A stretch of 64,000 nt of DNA. Origin: SAR202 cluster bacterium bin87 (GTDB lineage Bacteria > Chloroflexota > Dehalococcoidia > Lucifugimonadales > UBA3495). This document shows, one piece after another, positions 29,990-38,913 of this stretch. Below the pieces are notes generated by a model, which did no database searches, had not been told where the DNA came from, and saw only the letters and a list, made by a program, of their open reading frames with translations. The number at the start of each line of letters is the position of its first letter. Position 1 is the stretch's first letter. Location of the stretch: assembly GCA_002238825.1 (NCBI GenBank), contig MPNC01000006.1:1-64000 (forward strand), written 5' to 3'. The position numbers were made by a program, and so were the translations under genes.

Positions 29990-32926
29990 CTATGTCAACT
30001 CCCCCGCGCGCTCCAGGTTCAGCGCCAGCAGACGCTCGAGGATCTCCCCGTCCGCCAGGTCCGCCGGCCACCCGTAGGCGTCGGCCACCGCCGCGTCGAG
30101 ACGGGCGTGGATGTTGTCCAGCCACGTCGGCCGCTGGTTGTACAGGTTCGTCAGCGTCCGCCTCTTCAACTCCGCCGCGCTGACCCCCTCCGGATTCAGC
30201 CAGCCCTCGCGCAGCCGGTCCAACTCCGCCGCGATTGCGCCGATGGCCTCCCGCTGCTCCTCCGTGGGACGCGGAAACGGGAAGGTTTCAAAGCACGTCG
30301 TGGGCGTGTAGCGCGGTCGTGTCTCCAACTGAGTACCCATCGCCAGTGCCCAAAGCTCGTGGAAACGTGAGTGCAACACGCCGAACGTGTAATCGTCATC
30401 TCTGGAGAACACAATTAGGTTGTGGTCAGACAAGATATCTTTAGGCAACCATACGAATAAGCGGTGTTTGGAGACTGTAGGCGTAGCTATGTACCGGTCG
30501 AATCCTTGGAGGGCTTCCCGCATACCTGGTCGCGGCTCCATGTGCCACCACCATTTGTCAGCGTATAAAGCGCGTCTATTGCCTGCACGCATCGGCTTCA
30601 CATGAGAGTTAGCGTATTCGAACGGAGCTTCAAACAGGGCCGCCTGCTCGACGGTCATATTACCGAAGTCGATTATCCACATTCCCCTGGAACGACTGGT
30701 AATATCGCGTCCGTTAACCCAAGGCCTCAGTACTTCAACGTTACTTTGACCGTGCGGGTTCGGGCTAGTTAGCATTGCGTCCGCCAGTTCGCTCGGGATA
30801 TCGAAAGGCCCACCCTTCGTGTCGCCCATAAACGCTATGCCGAGATTCCCTTCCAGACGCTTGGCCGTCGTCAGGTCGACACCCACAGCCAGGCTAGCGT
30901 TTATCGCCGTAACCGGCTGACCGTCTAACTCCCGTGCCACCTCTGAACCGTCGTCAAACCCGACAATGGAGATATGCACGGCCGCGCCTTCCAGCACCCA
31001 CGGGTGATCCGACCACGCCATGAAAATGTCGCCGGTCTCTTGGATGCGCTGCAACACCTTGCGGTTCGCGCCGCCTCGTATCCCCTGCGTTGCCAGCAGG
31101 CCAGCACGTTTTGTGTTCCCGGCTTCAACCGCCCGCTGCCCCTTGTCAAACCAGTAGCACACCAAATCCGCTTCGGCGGGCACCTTGCCATCGTACTGTT
31201 TGAACAACGCATCCACGTACTCGTCGCTGAGGCCGGTACGGAGCAGTTTCCCACCCAAAAACGGCGGGTTGCCCACGATGAACTCCGCCGCCGGCCACTC
31301 CGGTTCCGCCGGGTTGTCGGGGTCGCTCAGATCCAGTATCGCGTCGGTCTGGCGGATGGTGTTCAGCGGCGTGAGGATGGGCCGCTGCGTGTACGCAAAC
31401 CCGTTGGCCTGGTGCCACTGGATGTAGCCGATCCACAGCGCCGTCCGCGCCAGTTCCGCCGCGTAGTGGTTGATCTCCAGCCCCAGCATCTGGTCCGGCT
31501 GCACCTGCGGCGTCAGCCCCAGCCACCCCTGCGCCGCCGCGTAGTCGATGACCTCCTTCTCCAAGTCCAGCAGCGACCGCAGCGCGATGTACAGGAAGTT
31601 GCCGCTGCCGCATGCCGGGTCCAGAACCTTCACCGACGCCAGCCGCTCCCGGAACGCCTCCAGGCGGGCACGCGCCGCGTTGGCCACATCCGAGCCACCT
31701 TGGCCCGTCATTGGGGCGCCACCTTCGCCCGTCATTGCGAGCGCAGCGTGGCAATCTCGTTGAGGCAAGGACCGCTGCTGTGCTGACGGGATTGCCACGT
31801 CGCTATCGTTCCTCGCAATGACAGAAGGGGGAATGTCATTGTGGGCGACGTAGTGATCGTCCTCGTCCAACAACTCTTCAATTTCACGCCGCGCCTCCTC
31901 CCACTCCCTGCGCAGCGGGGTCATCACCACCGGCTCCACCACCAGCTCGATGTCGTCCGCGCCGGTGTAATGCGCCCCCGTCTGCGCGCGCTTCGATGCG
32001 TCCAGCGCCCGCTCGAACAGCGTCCCGAATATCGACGGCTCGATGTCCCGCCAGTTGCGCTCGCACGCCTCGCCCAGCCGCTGCAACGCCGCGGCGCTCA
32101 GCTCCACCGTGTCGACAGGCCCCCCATCAATCGACTTGAACAGGTCGCCGTTGAAGTGGGCGATCTCGTCAGCTCCCGAGAACCCGCCGGTGGCCATCTG
32201 CGCGAACAGGCTGCGCACCGCCCGGTCAAAGGTCGCCGGATTCCGGTAGTGCTGCGCCACGATGCGCGTGAACAGCCCCTCCGGCAGCAGGCCCGCGTCC
32301 TCCGAGTACAGGCAGAACACCAGCTGGTTCAGGTAGCGCGCCAGCCGCTCGGGCCACGCATCGGCGTGCGGGATGACGTTGTCGCCACTGGCCCGTTCCA
32401 TGTCCACCACGATGGCCTGGAACACCGCCGCCGTCTCCCGCGTCACCGCGTCCACGGAGCGCAGCCGCTCGCGGAACCGGTGCGGCGCGAAGAACACGTC
32501 CCGCAGCAGCTCCAGCCGTTCCGGCCGCGTGAACTCGCCGATGTCGACGTCGTAGCGCGCCGTCTCCATCCCCGGGAAGTTGGTCTGGATCCGTATCGTG
32601 TCGAACGACGACACGATCAGCAGCGGCGGCGTCTTCAGGTGAACCTGGTAGCGCAGCAGCTGGACGAAGGCTCCGTCCAGTTGGGCGTCCTGGCCCTTGA
32701 ACTCCCAGCCGAAATGCTCCTCGAAATAGGCGTCGGCGGACCCGCCCGGCACGGCCTTCTCGAAGGTGAACGCCTCCGGATCGCCGTAGGCCGCCGGCGT
32801 CGCGTGGCCCACCAGCCCGCACAGGTCGTTGAAGAAGGACTGCGCCCCCTGCCGCTCGCCGAAGCCGGCATCCCGCCAGCGATCAACAAACTCCTGCGGC
32901 GATATGCTCGGCATCATGGGCGTCAT
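29990..32926 (-). CDS. MmeI-type (type IIG/IIL) restriction-modification enzyme with in-frame palindromic element
   Basis: This 978-residue protein combines cleavage, methylation and target recognition. The N-terminal domain resembles MmeI: FNDLCGLVGHATPAAYGDP, WEFKGQDAQLDGAFVQLLRY (nuclease E and K), PPLLIVSSFDTIRIQTNF. A helical spacer, the methylase domain (VLDPACGSGNFLYIALRSLL for SAM, FIVGNPPFLGGKLLR catalytic NPPF), a recognition region and a C-terminal helical part follow. The start at ATG 32926 has AGGATG upstream. Residues about 369-399 (VIARNDSDVAIPSAQQRSL and on) are encoded by a palindromic element that inserted without breaking the frame, just before the SAM motif. Confidence 0.85.
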   Translation of the reverse strand: MTPMMPSISPQEFVDRWRDAGFGERQGAQSFFNDLCGLVGHATPAAYGDPEAFTFEKAVPGGSADAYFEEHFGWEFKGQDAQLDGAFVQLLRYQVHLKTPPLLIVSSFDTIRIQTNFPGMETARYDVDIGEFTRPERLELLRDVFFAPHRFRERLRSVDAVTRETAAVFQAIVVDMERASGDNVIPHADAWPERLARYLNQLVFCLYSEDAGLLPEGLFTRIVAQHYRNPATFDRAVRSLFAQMATGGFSGADEIAHFNGDLFKSIDGGPVDTVELSAAALQRLGEACERNWRDIEPSIFGTLFERALDASKRAQTGAHYTGADDIELVVEPVVMTPLRREWEEARREIEELLDEDDHYVAHNDIPPSVIARNDSDVAIPSAQQRSLPQRDCHAALAMTGEGGAPMTGQGGSDVANAARARLEAFRERLASVKVLDPACGSGNFLYIALRSLLDLEKEVIDYAAAQGWLGLTPQVQPDQMLGLEINHYAAELARTALWIGYIQWHQANGFAYTQRPILTPLNTIRQTDAILDLSDPDNPAEPEWPAAEFIVGNPPFLGGKLLRTGLSDEYVDALFKQYDGKVPAEADLVCYWFDKGQRAVEAGNTKRAGLLATQGIRGGANRKVLQRIQETGDIFMAWSDHPWVLEGAAVHISIVGFDDGSEVARELDGQPVTAINASLAVGVDLTTAKRLEGNLGIAFMGDTKGGPFDIPSELADAMLTSPNPHGQSNVEVLRPWVNGRDITSRSRGMWIIDFGNMTVEQAALFEAPFEYANSHVKPMRAGNRRALYADKWWWHMEPRPGMREALQGFDRYIATPTVSKHRLFVWLPKDILSDHNLIVFSRDDDYTFGVLHSRFHELWALAMGTQLETRPRYTPTTCFETFPFPRPTEEQREAIGAIAAELDRLREGWLNPEGVSAAELKRRTLTNLYNQRPTWLDNIHARLDAAVADAYGWPADLADGEILERLLALNLERAGELT
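31731..31822 (+). repeat. Palindromic element family 1, copy E, inside the MmeI-type gene
   Basis: Inner palindrome only (GTCATTGCGAGCGCAGCG ... TTCCTCGCAATGAC), 92 bases. It is read through in frame by the host gene. A short partial unit (CCCGTCATTGGGG) precedes it. Confidence 0.85.
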
Positions 32927-32993
32927 GGCACACATCCTGCCGGGCAGGATAGCACGCGCGGTCGGCGGGCCGCCGCGTCTGTCGGGGAGGCAT

Positions 32994-33131
32994 GCTCTTG
33001 CGTACCCAGTTTCACCGGAACCGTCATTGCGAGCGAAGCGTGGCAATCTCGTTGGGGCAAGGAGCGCTGCTGGGGGAACGAGATCGCCACGTCGCTTCGC
33101 TCCTCGCGATGACAAAATGGGTACGCGTGAG
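32994..33131 (+). repeat. Palindromic element family 1, copy F
   Basis: Full-length copy between divergent genes. Right end AAAATGGGTACGCGTGAG; left end CTCTTGCGTACCCAGTTT; inner palindrome intact. Confidence 0.85.
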
Positions 33132-33180
33132 GGGAGGCATGACGGTGCAACCCTCGACAGTCGTGCGGTTTTCCCCGGCA

Positions 33181-33209
33181 TTGACTATCCAGATTTTGCC
33201 CCATAGCAT
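33181..33209 (+). promoter_or_regulatory. Likely sigma-70 promoter
   Basis: TTGACT (33181-33186), 17 bases, TAGCAT (33204-33209). It lies 35 bases before the ATG at 33244. Confidence 0.55.
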
Positions 33210-33243
33210 CAAAACCAAGACCATCACGTCGCGAGGCCCCAAA

Positions 33244-33576
33244 ATGCCCATCACCCAACAGGAAATAGACACCATCAGGAGAATAATTCTCGACGGAGCG
33301 AAAACCCACTTCCCGCCTTCCGTCCAATTCCACGACACCAACGTGACCGTCCATCTGGACGCTGACGACGAAGAATTCTTTCACGTGCGACTCCTGTACA
33401 CTGCCCCAAACCCCGTGCTCGACGGCTATCTGATGGGGACTTTGTTCCGGGTTACCGACGAGCCTATACGTGCCGCCGGCATCACCGCGCGCGCCCTGGT
33501 CACCTACACCGATATCAACGACCCCACTTGGCCACAATACCGCAAGTCGCCAACTCCGCCATCGCCTGCGTCATGA
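33244..33576 (+). CDS. Hypothetical partner of a HEPN-like protein
   Basis: This 110-residue acidic protein has a beta-rich middle (NVTVHLDADDEEFFHVRLLY, GYLMGTLFRVTD) and a Pro-rich end. GAGG precedes the ATG. Its TGA overlaps the next ATG (ATGA), so it is coupled to a HEPN-like protein, a layout typical of toxin-antitoxin pairs. Family unknown. Confidence 0.65.
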   Translation: MPITQQEIDTIRRIILDGAKTHFPPSVQFHDTNVTVHLDADDEEFFHVRLLYTAPNPVLDGYLMGTLFRVTDEPIRAAGITARALVTYTDINDPTWPQYRKSPTPPSPAS

Positions 33577-34040
33577 TCGACCCACAGGAGCTCATCGACA
33601 CCTGCCACAAACTCGTGCCGCAGGCGGCAACATCACCACCCTCCCAGGCTGATCTACGCCGCGCAATCAGCACCGCCTACTACGCCGTATTCCACACCCT
33701 GGCGGCGTCCAATGCCGAACTGATCGCCGGTCAACCGCAATCCAGCATGTCTGGTTATGCGTGGGAACGGGTCTACCGCCGCCTCGACCACGGCAGGGCC
33801 CGGAACAACCTGCGCGCCGTCCTCAACCTGCTATCCCCAAGCGGAGAATTCTTCGCCAGTACTTTCATCGAATTGCAGGACCTTCGCCAGGAAGCCGACT
33901 ATGACCCCAACTTCTCGATCTCCTATTCAGATGCTGTCAACATCATTGCCCAGGCCGAAACCGCCATCAGGAACTTCGCGCAGCTGACCCAGGAGGAGCG
34001 AAGGCTTCTGGTGGCACAATCAATGTTCGACCGGCGCTGA
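33573..34040 (+). CDS. HEPN-like helical protein
   Basis: This 155-residue all-helical protein contains ADLRRAISTAYYAVFHTLAA, the signature helix of HEPN-type proteins, and DLRQEADYDPNFSISY. HEPN proteins are often RNA-cutting toxins or nucleotide-transfer partners. The catalytic RxxxxH motif is not clearly present, so activity is uncertain. It starts within the stop of the upstream gene (ATGA at 33573-33576). Confidence 0.7.
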   Translation: MIDPQELIDTCHKLVPQAATSPPSQADLRRAISTAYYAVFHTLAASNAELIAGQPQSSMSGYAWERVYRRLDHGRARNNLRAVLNLLSPSGEFFASTFIELQDLRQEADYDPNFSISYSDAVNIIAQAETAIRNFAQLTQEERRLLVAQSMFDRR

Positions 34041-34079
34041 CCCACGCCGCGGCGGCAATGCCCCTCCCGCCCCGTGCAT

Positions 34080-34085
34080 TACAAT
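34080..34085 (+). promoter_or_regulatory. -10 box (TACAAT) for the MetE-like gene
   Basis: TACAAT lies 42 bases before the ATG at 34128, directly followed by TGCG. No good -35 is seen. Similar boxes lie at comparable distances before several other genes here. Confidence 0.35.
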
Positions 34086-34127
34086 TGCGCCCGCCACGCC
34101 CATCATCACCGCGTTTACGGAGGGACC

Positions 34128-35273
34128 ATGAAACGCAGCGAGACGAGGATACTCACCACCCACACCGGCAGCCTGCCCCGTTCGCCCGACCTCCAGGACC
34201 TGCTCCGCCGGCGCGAGGACCAGCAGAGCTTCGACGAGGCCGCGTTCCAGTCCAGCATCCGCGACGCCGTGGGCGACATCCTCGACCGCCAGCAGAACGC
34301 TGGCATCGACGTGGTCAACGACGGCGAGCAGGGTCGTTCCCAGTACGCCACCTACGTCAAGGAGCGGCTCACCGGCTTCGAGGGCGAGCGCATGGTTCGT
34401 TCCCACACCCGCCTGGACGACGCCGACTTCCCCGACTTTGCCGCAACGCAGACCCACATGTCCTCGCGGAACATGCCCCAGCCGGCCTGCACCGGCCCCA
34501 TCGCCTGGAAGGACTGGCCGGCCGTGGAGCGCGACATCGCCAACCTGCGGGAGACCGCCGCCGGCCGGGACGTGGAGGAGGTCTTCATGACCGCGGCCTC
34601 GCCGGGCGTGATCGCCAACTTCCTGCCCAACGAGTACTACGCCACCGAGGAGGAGTACCTCTACGCGCTGGCCGAGGTGATGAAGGACGAGTACAACGCC
34701 ATCGCCGCCTCCGGCCTGATTCTGCAGCTCGATTGTCCCGACCTGGCCATGACGCGGGTCTCCCAGTTTTCTCATCTCTCCGTGGATGAGTTCAAGAAGA
34801 TCGTCGAGCTGCACGTCGAGGTCATCAACTACGCGTTGCAGGACATCGACCCCGAGCGCATGCGGCTGCACGTCTGCTGGGGCAACACCGAGGGGCCCCA
34901 CCACCATGACGTGCCGCTGCGGGAGATCGTCGAAATCGTCCTGCGGGCCCGCCCCCTCGGCCTCTCCATCGAGGGCGCCAACCCCCGCCACGGCCATGAG
35001 TGGAAGGTCTGGCAGGAGGTCACCCTCCCCGAGGGCAAAACGCTGATCCCCGGCGTCCTGGACACCACCACCAACTTCATCGAGCACCCCGAGCTCATCG
35101 CCCAGCGCATCCTGAACTACGCCAACGCGGTGGGCCGGGAGAACGTCATCGCCGGCAGCGACTGCGGGTTCGGCACGTCCGCGTGGGGGCGCAAGGTCGA
35201 GGCCAGCATCGCCTGGGCCAAGCTGGCCTCCATGGCGGAGGGAGCGCGCCTGGCTACGCGGGAGTTGTGGTAG
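34128..35273 (+). CDS. Cobalamin-independent methionine synthase (MetE) C-terminal-like protein
   Basis: This 381-residue protein matches the C-terminal catalytic barrel of MetE: ILTTHTGSLPRSPDLQDLL at the start, the zinc ligands in LHVCWGNTEGPHHHD (His and Cys near 246-248), SIEGANPRHGHEW (Glu), and AGSDCGFGTS (Cys near 345). Full MetE is about 750 residues; this short, single-barrel form belongs to a broader group whose members may transfer methyl groups from other donors. GGAGGG precedes the ATG at 34128. It is a stand-alone gene. Confidence 0.85.
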   Translation: MKRSETRILTTHTGSLPRSPDLQDLLRRREDQQSFDEAAFQSSIRDAVGDILDRQQNAGIDVVNDGEQGRSQYATYVKERLTGFEGERMVRSHTRLDDADFPDFAATQTHMSSRNMPQPACTGPIAWKDWPAVERDIANLRETAAGRDVEEVFMTAASPGVIANFLPNEYYATEEEYLYALAEVMKDEYNAIAASGLILQLDCPDLAMTRVSQFSHLSVDEFKKIVELHVEVINYALQDIDPERMRLHVCWGNTEGPHHHDVPLREIVEIVLRARPLGLSIEGANPRHGHEWKVWQEVTLPEGKTLIPGVLDTTTNFIEHPELIAQRILNYANAVGRENVIAGSDCGFGTSAWGRKVEASIAWAKLASMAEGARLATRELW

Positions 35274-35332
35274 GCCTGGGTGCGTAGCGCGACCGGGTCC
35301 GGGAGGCGCTGCTCACTTGGTGGTCACCTGGA

Positions 35333-35752
35333 TCAATGCAGCATCGCAGCGAAACCGGCCTGTTCGAAGTGGTGATCGCTGGTCAACGCTTCCCAGATGC
35401 CGAACCGCTCCATCACCAGGAAGCTGGCGCAATCAGTGATGCTCCATTCCTTGTCCAGGGCCCTAGCGCGGAGCAGTCGTAAAGCATCCCCAAACTGCTC
35501 CGGCAACTGTGGGACAACGTGGACGTCCGGGTCGCGCAGTATCCGGTCGACTAGGTGGACCGTGTCCTGGCGTCGCTCGGGCGTTGTCCCACTCCGGGGC
35601 GCGAGGACCTCGTTGAGCACCAGTTGGGTGGTTACGATGCGAGCGTTTTCCAAGTCCAGGATCGCAGAATACTGGGTGGCAATGTCGTGATACTGGTCGT
35701 TTTCGTCGACCAAAGCCAGCCAATAGCTGGCGTCGCCGAAATAGTCGCTCAT
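35333..35752 (-). CDS. PIN-domain toxin (VapC-like)
   Basis: From ATG 35752 this 139-residue protein has the PIN nuclease motifs: YFGDASYWLALVD (first Asp), QLVLNEVLAP (Glu), EWSITDCASFLVMERFG and ALTSDHHFEQAGF (Asp residues). Such proteins cut RNA. The start overlaps the stop of the gene upstream (ATGA), so the pair is a likely toxin-antitoxin module. Confidence 0.85.
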   Translation of the reverse strand: MSDYFGDASYWLALVDENDQYHDIATQYSAILDLENARIVTTQLVLNEVLAPRSGTTPERRQDTVHLVDRILRDPDVHVVPQLPEQFGDALRLLRARALDKEWSITDCASFLVMERFGIWEALTSDHHFEQAGFAAMLH

Positions 35753-36084
35753 GTATCCGATCGCAGCTTGGCCCGACGCTGGAAAGCCGGCTGCCAGTCG
35801 TCCGCCCAAGCCACGCTGAAAGATTCTATCTCTCTTATGCGTTGGAGTTTGCCATCAGGCGAGTACTCGCCGATGCCGGAGACCACGGCGCGGCGAACGT
35901 CGTTGGCCTGAAACGCTGCTCCGACCTCGAGGTGCCATTCCTCCGGATACGGGCTTACTATCACGTCCCCGTTTTCCAGCAACAACTGGAAGGTACCGCC
36001 CCCACCGTTGCCCGGCGGGTTCATCTGCACCCCGCGAACCTGCCCCATCACCTCCACGGTTTGGCCGTTATCGAAAGATCCCAT
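35749..36084 (-). CDS. Probable antitoxin partner of the PIN protein
   Basis: This 111-residue protein is beta-rich (GQTVEVMGQVRGVQMN, TFQLLLENGDVIVSPY, GEYSPDGKLQRIREIESF), a pattern I have seen in proteins encoded directly before PIN toxins. AGGAG lies seven bases before ATG 36084. Its last bases overlap the PIN start. Confidence 0.65.
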   Translation of the reverse strand: MGSFDNGQTVEVMGQVRGVQMNPPGNGGGGTFQLLLENGDVIVSPYPEEWHLEVGAAFQANDVRRAVVSGIGEYSPDGKLQRIREIESFSVAWADDWQPAFQRRAKLRSDT

Positions 36085-36259
36085 ACCATGGCTCCTGATT
36101 TCCGGGAACTCCTGTTGGTGAACTCCTGTTGGTTAGGGTGAATGCTTTCATACCCAACAGCACCATCATATCAGTATAGGTTGACAGGTACTTGGTGTCC
36201 AAAACCGAGATGAAACTGCTGGTCGATGTATCCGTGTTTGGTTGGGCCGGCTCCTCGCT

Positions 36260-37873
36260 CTACCCTCTCAGCACAATGTGCCGCCGCCATTCCTCCGACG
36301 TCTCCGCAAAGTCCTCCCGGTAGTGTGCGCCCCGGCTTTCCCGCCGTTGCAGGGCAGCCTCGACGATGAGGCGCGCCACCACCAGCATGTTCCGCAGTTC
36401 GAAGTCCGCGGCAGTCTCCGGTAGGGGCATCGTCCGCTGCCACAGGTTCAAGATCCGCGCCGACAGCAGCAGCCGCGTGCCGTTGCGGGCGATGCCCACG
36501 TTGCGCCACATCAGGTCCTGCAGGTTTTCCTTGCCGCGTTCCGGCACGGTGGCGCACACCATGGCGCGGTTCGACAGCCCGACCCGCAGGTTGCCGTCTT
36601 CATCGTCCGGCGCCTCGTATTCCGGCGCGTTGCCCAGCGTCGCCTCCACCAACCGGCGGGAGAACACCAGGGTGTCTAGCAGCGAGTTGCTGGCCAGCCG
36701 GTTGGCGCCGTGCACCGCCGCGCACGCCGCCTCGCCGCAGGCGTACAGACCGGCGATGTTGGTGCGGCCCCAGGTGTCGATGCGCACGCCGCCCATCATG
36801 TAGTGGGCCGCCGGCGCGACCGGTATGGGCTCGCGGGTGATGTCCAGCCCGTACCGCCGGCACTCGGCGTAGATGGTCGGGAATCGGCTGGACACCGTGG
36901 CCGGCGGCAGGTGCGATATGTCCAGCATCGCCGGTCGGCCGCCGGCCCGCTCCATCTCGGCGGCGATGGCCCGCGACACCACGTCCCGGGGCGCCAGGTC
37001 CGCCATGGGATGGTAGCCGGACATGAACGGCTCCCCGCCCGCGTTCCGCAGGATCGCACCCTCGCCGCGCATGGCCTCCGACAGCAGGAACGTGGGCGCG
37101 TCTTCCAGACACAAAGCCGTGGGATGGAACTGGTAGAACTCCATGTCCATCACGTCAGCGCCGGCCAGGTACGCCAGCGCCACACCGTCACCGGTCGCCA
37201 CCTCGGGGTTCGTCGTGTAGCGATACAGCTGCCCCGCCCCACCGGTGCTCACCACCACCACGCTGCCAGGGATCACCCGCCGGTCTCCGTTCCGGCCACT
37301 GTCATGGCGATGCGCGTGCGCCGTGGCAATCTCGCCGCCATCGCCCATCACCTCCACGCCCGACACCGCCCCTTCCTCCGCGCAGACGCGGATGGCGTGG
37401 GTGTACTCGAGCACGGTGATTTGCTCGGAGGCGCGCACCCGGTTGGCCAGCGTGTCCTCGATGTGCATGCCGGTGGCGTCGCCGCCGGCGTGCAGGATGC
37501 GCGGCATGCTGTGCGCTCCCTCCCGCCCCAGCGCGATCTGCCCGTGAATGGTGTCGAAGGGCACCCCCCACTGGATCAGGCCGGCGATGCTGTCCGGACC
37601 CTGCCCGGTGAGCACGCCTACGGCCTCGGGATCGCACAGGCCGGCGCCGGCGTCCAGCGTGTCCCGCTCGTGCAGCGTCGCCGAATCGCCCGGCCCGATT
37701 GCCGCCGCGATGCCGCCCTGGGCGTAACGGCTGTTGCAGTCGTCAATGCGTCCCTTGGTCACCACCAGCACGCTGCCGTGCTCTGCCGCCAGCAGCGCGG
37801 TGTTCAGCCCGGCGATCCCGCTGCCGATGATGATGTAATCGTATCGCGTTGTGTCCATATCAGCAGTTGTCAC
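36260..37873 (-). CDS. nadB: L-aspartate oxidase
   Basis: This 537-residue flavoprotein oxidises L-aspartate to iminoaspartate, the first step of NAD synthesis. It has the FAD dinucleotide motif YIIIGSGIAGLNTALLA, then NSRYAQGGIAAAIGPGDS, HTLDAGAG-type RDTLDAGAGLCD, GREGAHSMPRILHAGGDATG, MDMEFYQFHPTAL, LLSEAMRGEGAILRN, and the C-terminal HGANRLASNSLLDTLVFSRR followed by the helical domain. Length is normal. Start is GTG 37873 or ATG 37858. It begins four bases after the TPR gene and is likely co-transcribed with it. No nadA or nadC lies in the window. Confidence 0.95.
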   Translation of the reverse strand: MTTADMDTTRYDYIIIGSGIAGLNTALLAAEHGSVLVVTKGRIDDCNSRYAQGGIAAAIGPGDSATLHERDTLDAGAGLCDPEAVGVLTGQGPDSIAGLIQWGVPFDTIHGQIALGREGAHSMPRILHAGGDATGMHIEDTLANRVRASEQITVLEYTHAIRVCAEEGAVSGVEVMGDGGEIATAHAHRHDSGRNGDRRVIPGSVVVVSTGGAGQLYRYTTNPEVATGDGVALAYLAGADVMDMEFYQFHPTALCLEDAPTFLLSEAMRGEGAILRNAGGEPFMSGYHPMADLAPRDVVSRAIAAEMERAGGRPAMLDISHLPPATVSSRFPTIYAECRRYGLDITREPIPVAPAAHYMMGGVRIDTWGRTNIAGLYACGEAACAAVHGANRLASNSLLDTLVFSRRLVEATLGNAPEYEAPDDEDGNLRVGLSNRAMVCATVPERGKENLQDLMWRNVGIARNGTRLLLSARILNLWQRTMPLPETAADFELRNMLVVARLIVEAALQRRESRGAHYREDFAETSEEWRRHIVLRG

Positions 37874-37876
37874 CGC

Positions 37877-38791
37877 TCACCGTTTGCAGTCGTGTCCCAG
37901 CGCCACGGCCGCGCTGCGGTCCTCCTCCGCCCGGCGTTCATCGCCTGATGCCGAGAATGCACGACTCCGATAGCAGTAGATCTCGGCGTCTCCAGGATCG
38001 AGGATTATGGCGACGCTGTAGTCGGAAATGGCCTGGTCGTACGCGCCCTGGTCGTGGTGGACGTTGCCCCGGTTGTAAAACGGCGCCGCCCACGCCGGGT
38101 CCAGCCGCATCGCCGCCTCGTAGTCTTCTATGGCCCGGTCAACCTCGCCCCGTTCGGTATGACTGGCGCCCCGGTTGTTGTAGGCCGCCGCCGACTCCGG
38201 GTTGAGTCGAATGGCCTGGCTGAAGTCCTCGATGGCCTGGTCGTGCTCCCCCAGGCGGGCGCGGGCGTTGCCCCGGTTGCTGTAGGCCTGGGGGAAATCC
38301 GGATCCAGCCCGATGGCCGTGTCATAGTCCTCGATGGCCCGCTGGTATTCCCCTTTGCGGGCGTAGGCCCAACCCCGGTTGCTGTAGACCTGGGCCCACT
38401 GCGGATCCAGCCGGACGGCTTCGTGATAGTCCCACAACGCCCGGTCGTACTCGCCCTGGCCGGCAAAGGCGTTGCCCCGGTTGTTGTGCGCCGCCGCCGA
38501 TTCCGGATCGAACCGGATGGCCAGGTCGTAACTTTCAATCGCCAGGGCAAACTCCCCCTTGTGGGCGTAGGCGAGGCCCCGGTTGTTGTGGGCTTCCGAC
38601 AGCTCGGGGTCGCGCTCAATTGCGCCGTCGTAGGCCGCGATGGCCTCGTCAAGCTCGCCCGCCATCAGGTGGGTATTCCCCTCCCTGGCGCGCCCCACCG
38701 CCCCGTCCCACAGGCAGCCGGCGCCGAGCGCCAGGATGGTAGCGAACAACGCCAGCGCGCCGGCCTGGAACAACCGTCGCCTGATACCCAT
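37877..38791 (-). CDS. TPR-repeat lipoprotein
   Basis: Starting at ATG 38791, the N-terminus is a lipoprotein signal (MGIRRRLFQAGALALF, then LALGAGCLWDG with the lipobox Cys). About seven to eight TPR units of 34 residues follow (for example AIAAYDGAIERDPELSEAHN and AIESYDLAIRFDPESAAAHN). The protein would be anchored outside the membrane and act as a binding scaffold. It lies directly before nadB; the reason is not obvious. An upstream in-frame start would place the signal internally and is less likely. Confidence 0.85.
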   Translation of the reverse strand: MGIRRRLFQAGALALFATILALGAGCLWDGAVGRAREGNTHLMAGELDEAIAAYDGAIERDPELSEAHNNRGLAYAHKGEFALAIESYDLAIRFDPESAAAHNNRGNAFAGQGEYDRALWDYHEAVRLDPQWAQVYSNRGWAYARKGEYQRAIEDYDTAIGLDPDFPQAYSNRGNARARLGEHDQAIEDFSQAIRLNPESAAAYNNRGASHTERGEVDRAIEDYEAAMRLDPAWAAPFYNRGNVHHDQGAYDQAISDYSVAIILDPGDAEIYCYRSRAFSASGDERRAEEDRSAAVALGHDCKR

Positions 38792-38858
38792 GCCGGGGCG
38801 GCCAGTCACGGAAAATGCCAGAGCAGGGAAGGCCCCGTTCAAGGACCAGATACGCTTG

Positions 38859-38886
38859 TAGGGGCGACGGATCCGTCGCCCCTACG
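38859..38886. repeat. Perfect 28-bp palindrome
   Basis: GTAGGGGCGACGGA followed directly by its reverse complement TCCGTCGCCCCTAC. It lies between the VOC gene (ending 38914) and the TPR gene and has no T-run. It resembles short palindromic repeats scattered in many genomes. Confidence 0.8.
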
Positions 38887-38913
38887 ATGGTTGGCGAGGT
38901 GTGCGACTGTCGT

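Noticed and set aside
31841-33112. Long plus-strand frame (423 codons) opposite the MmeI-type gene
   Set aside because: Arg/Val-rich antisense shadow of a gene with clear nuclease and methylase motifs.
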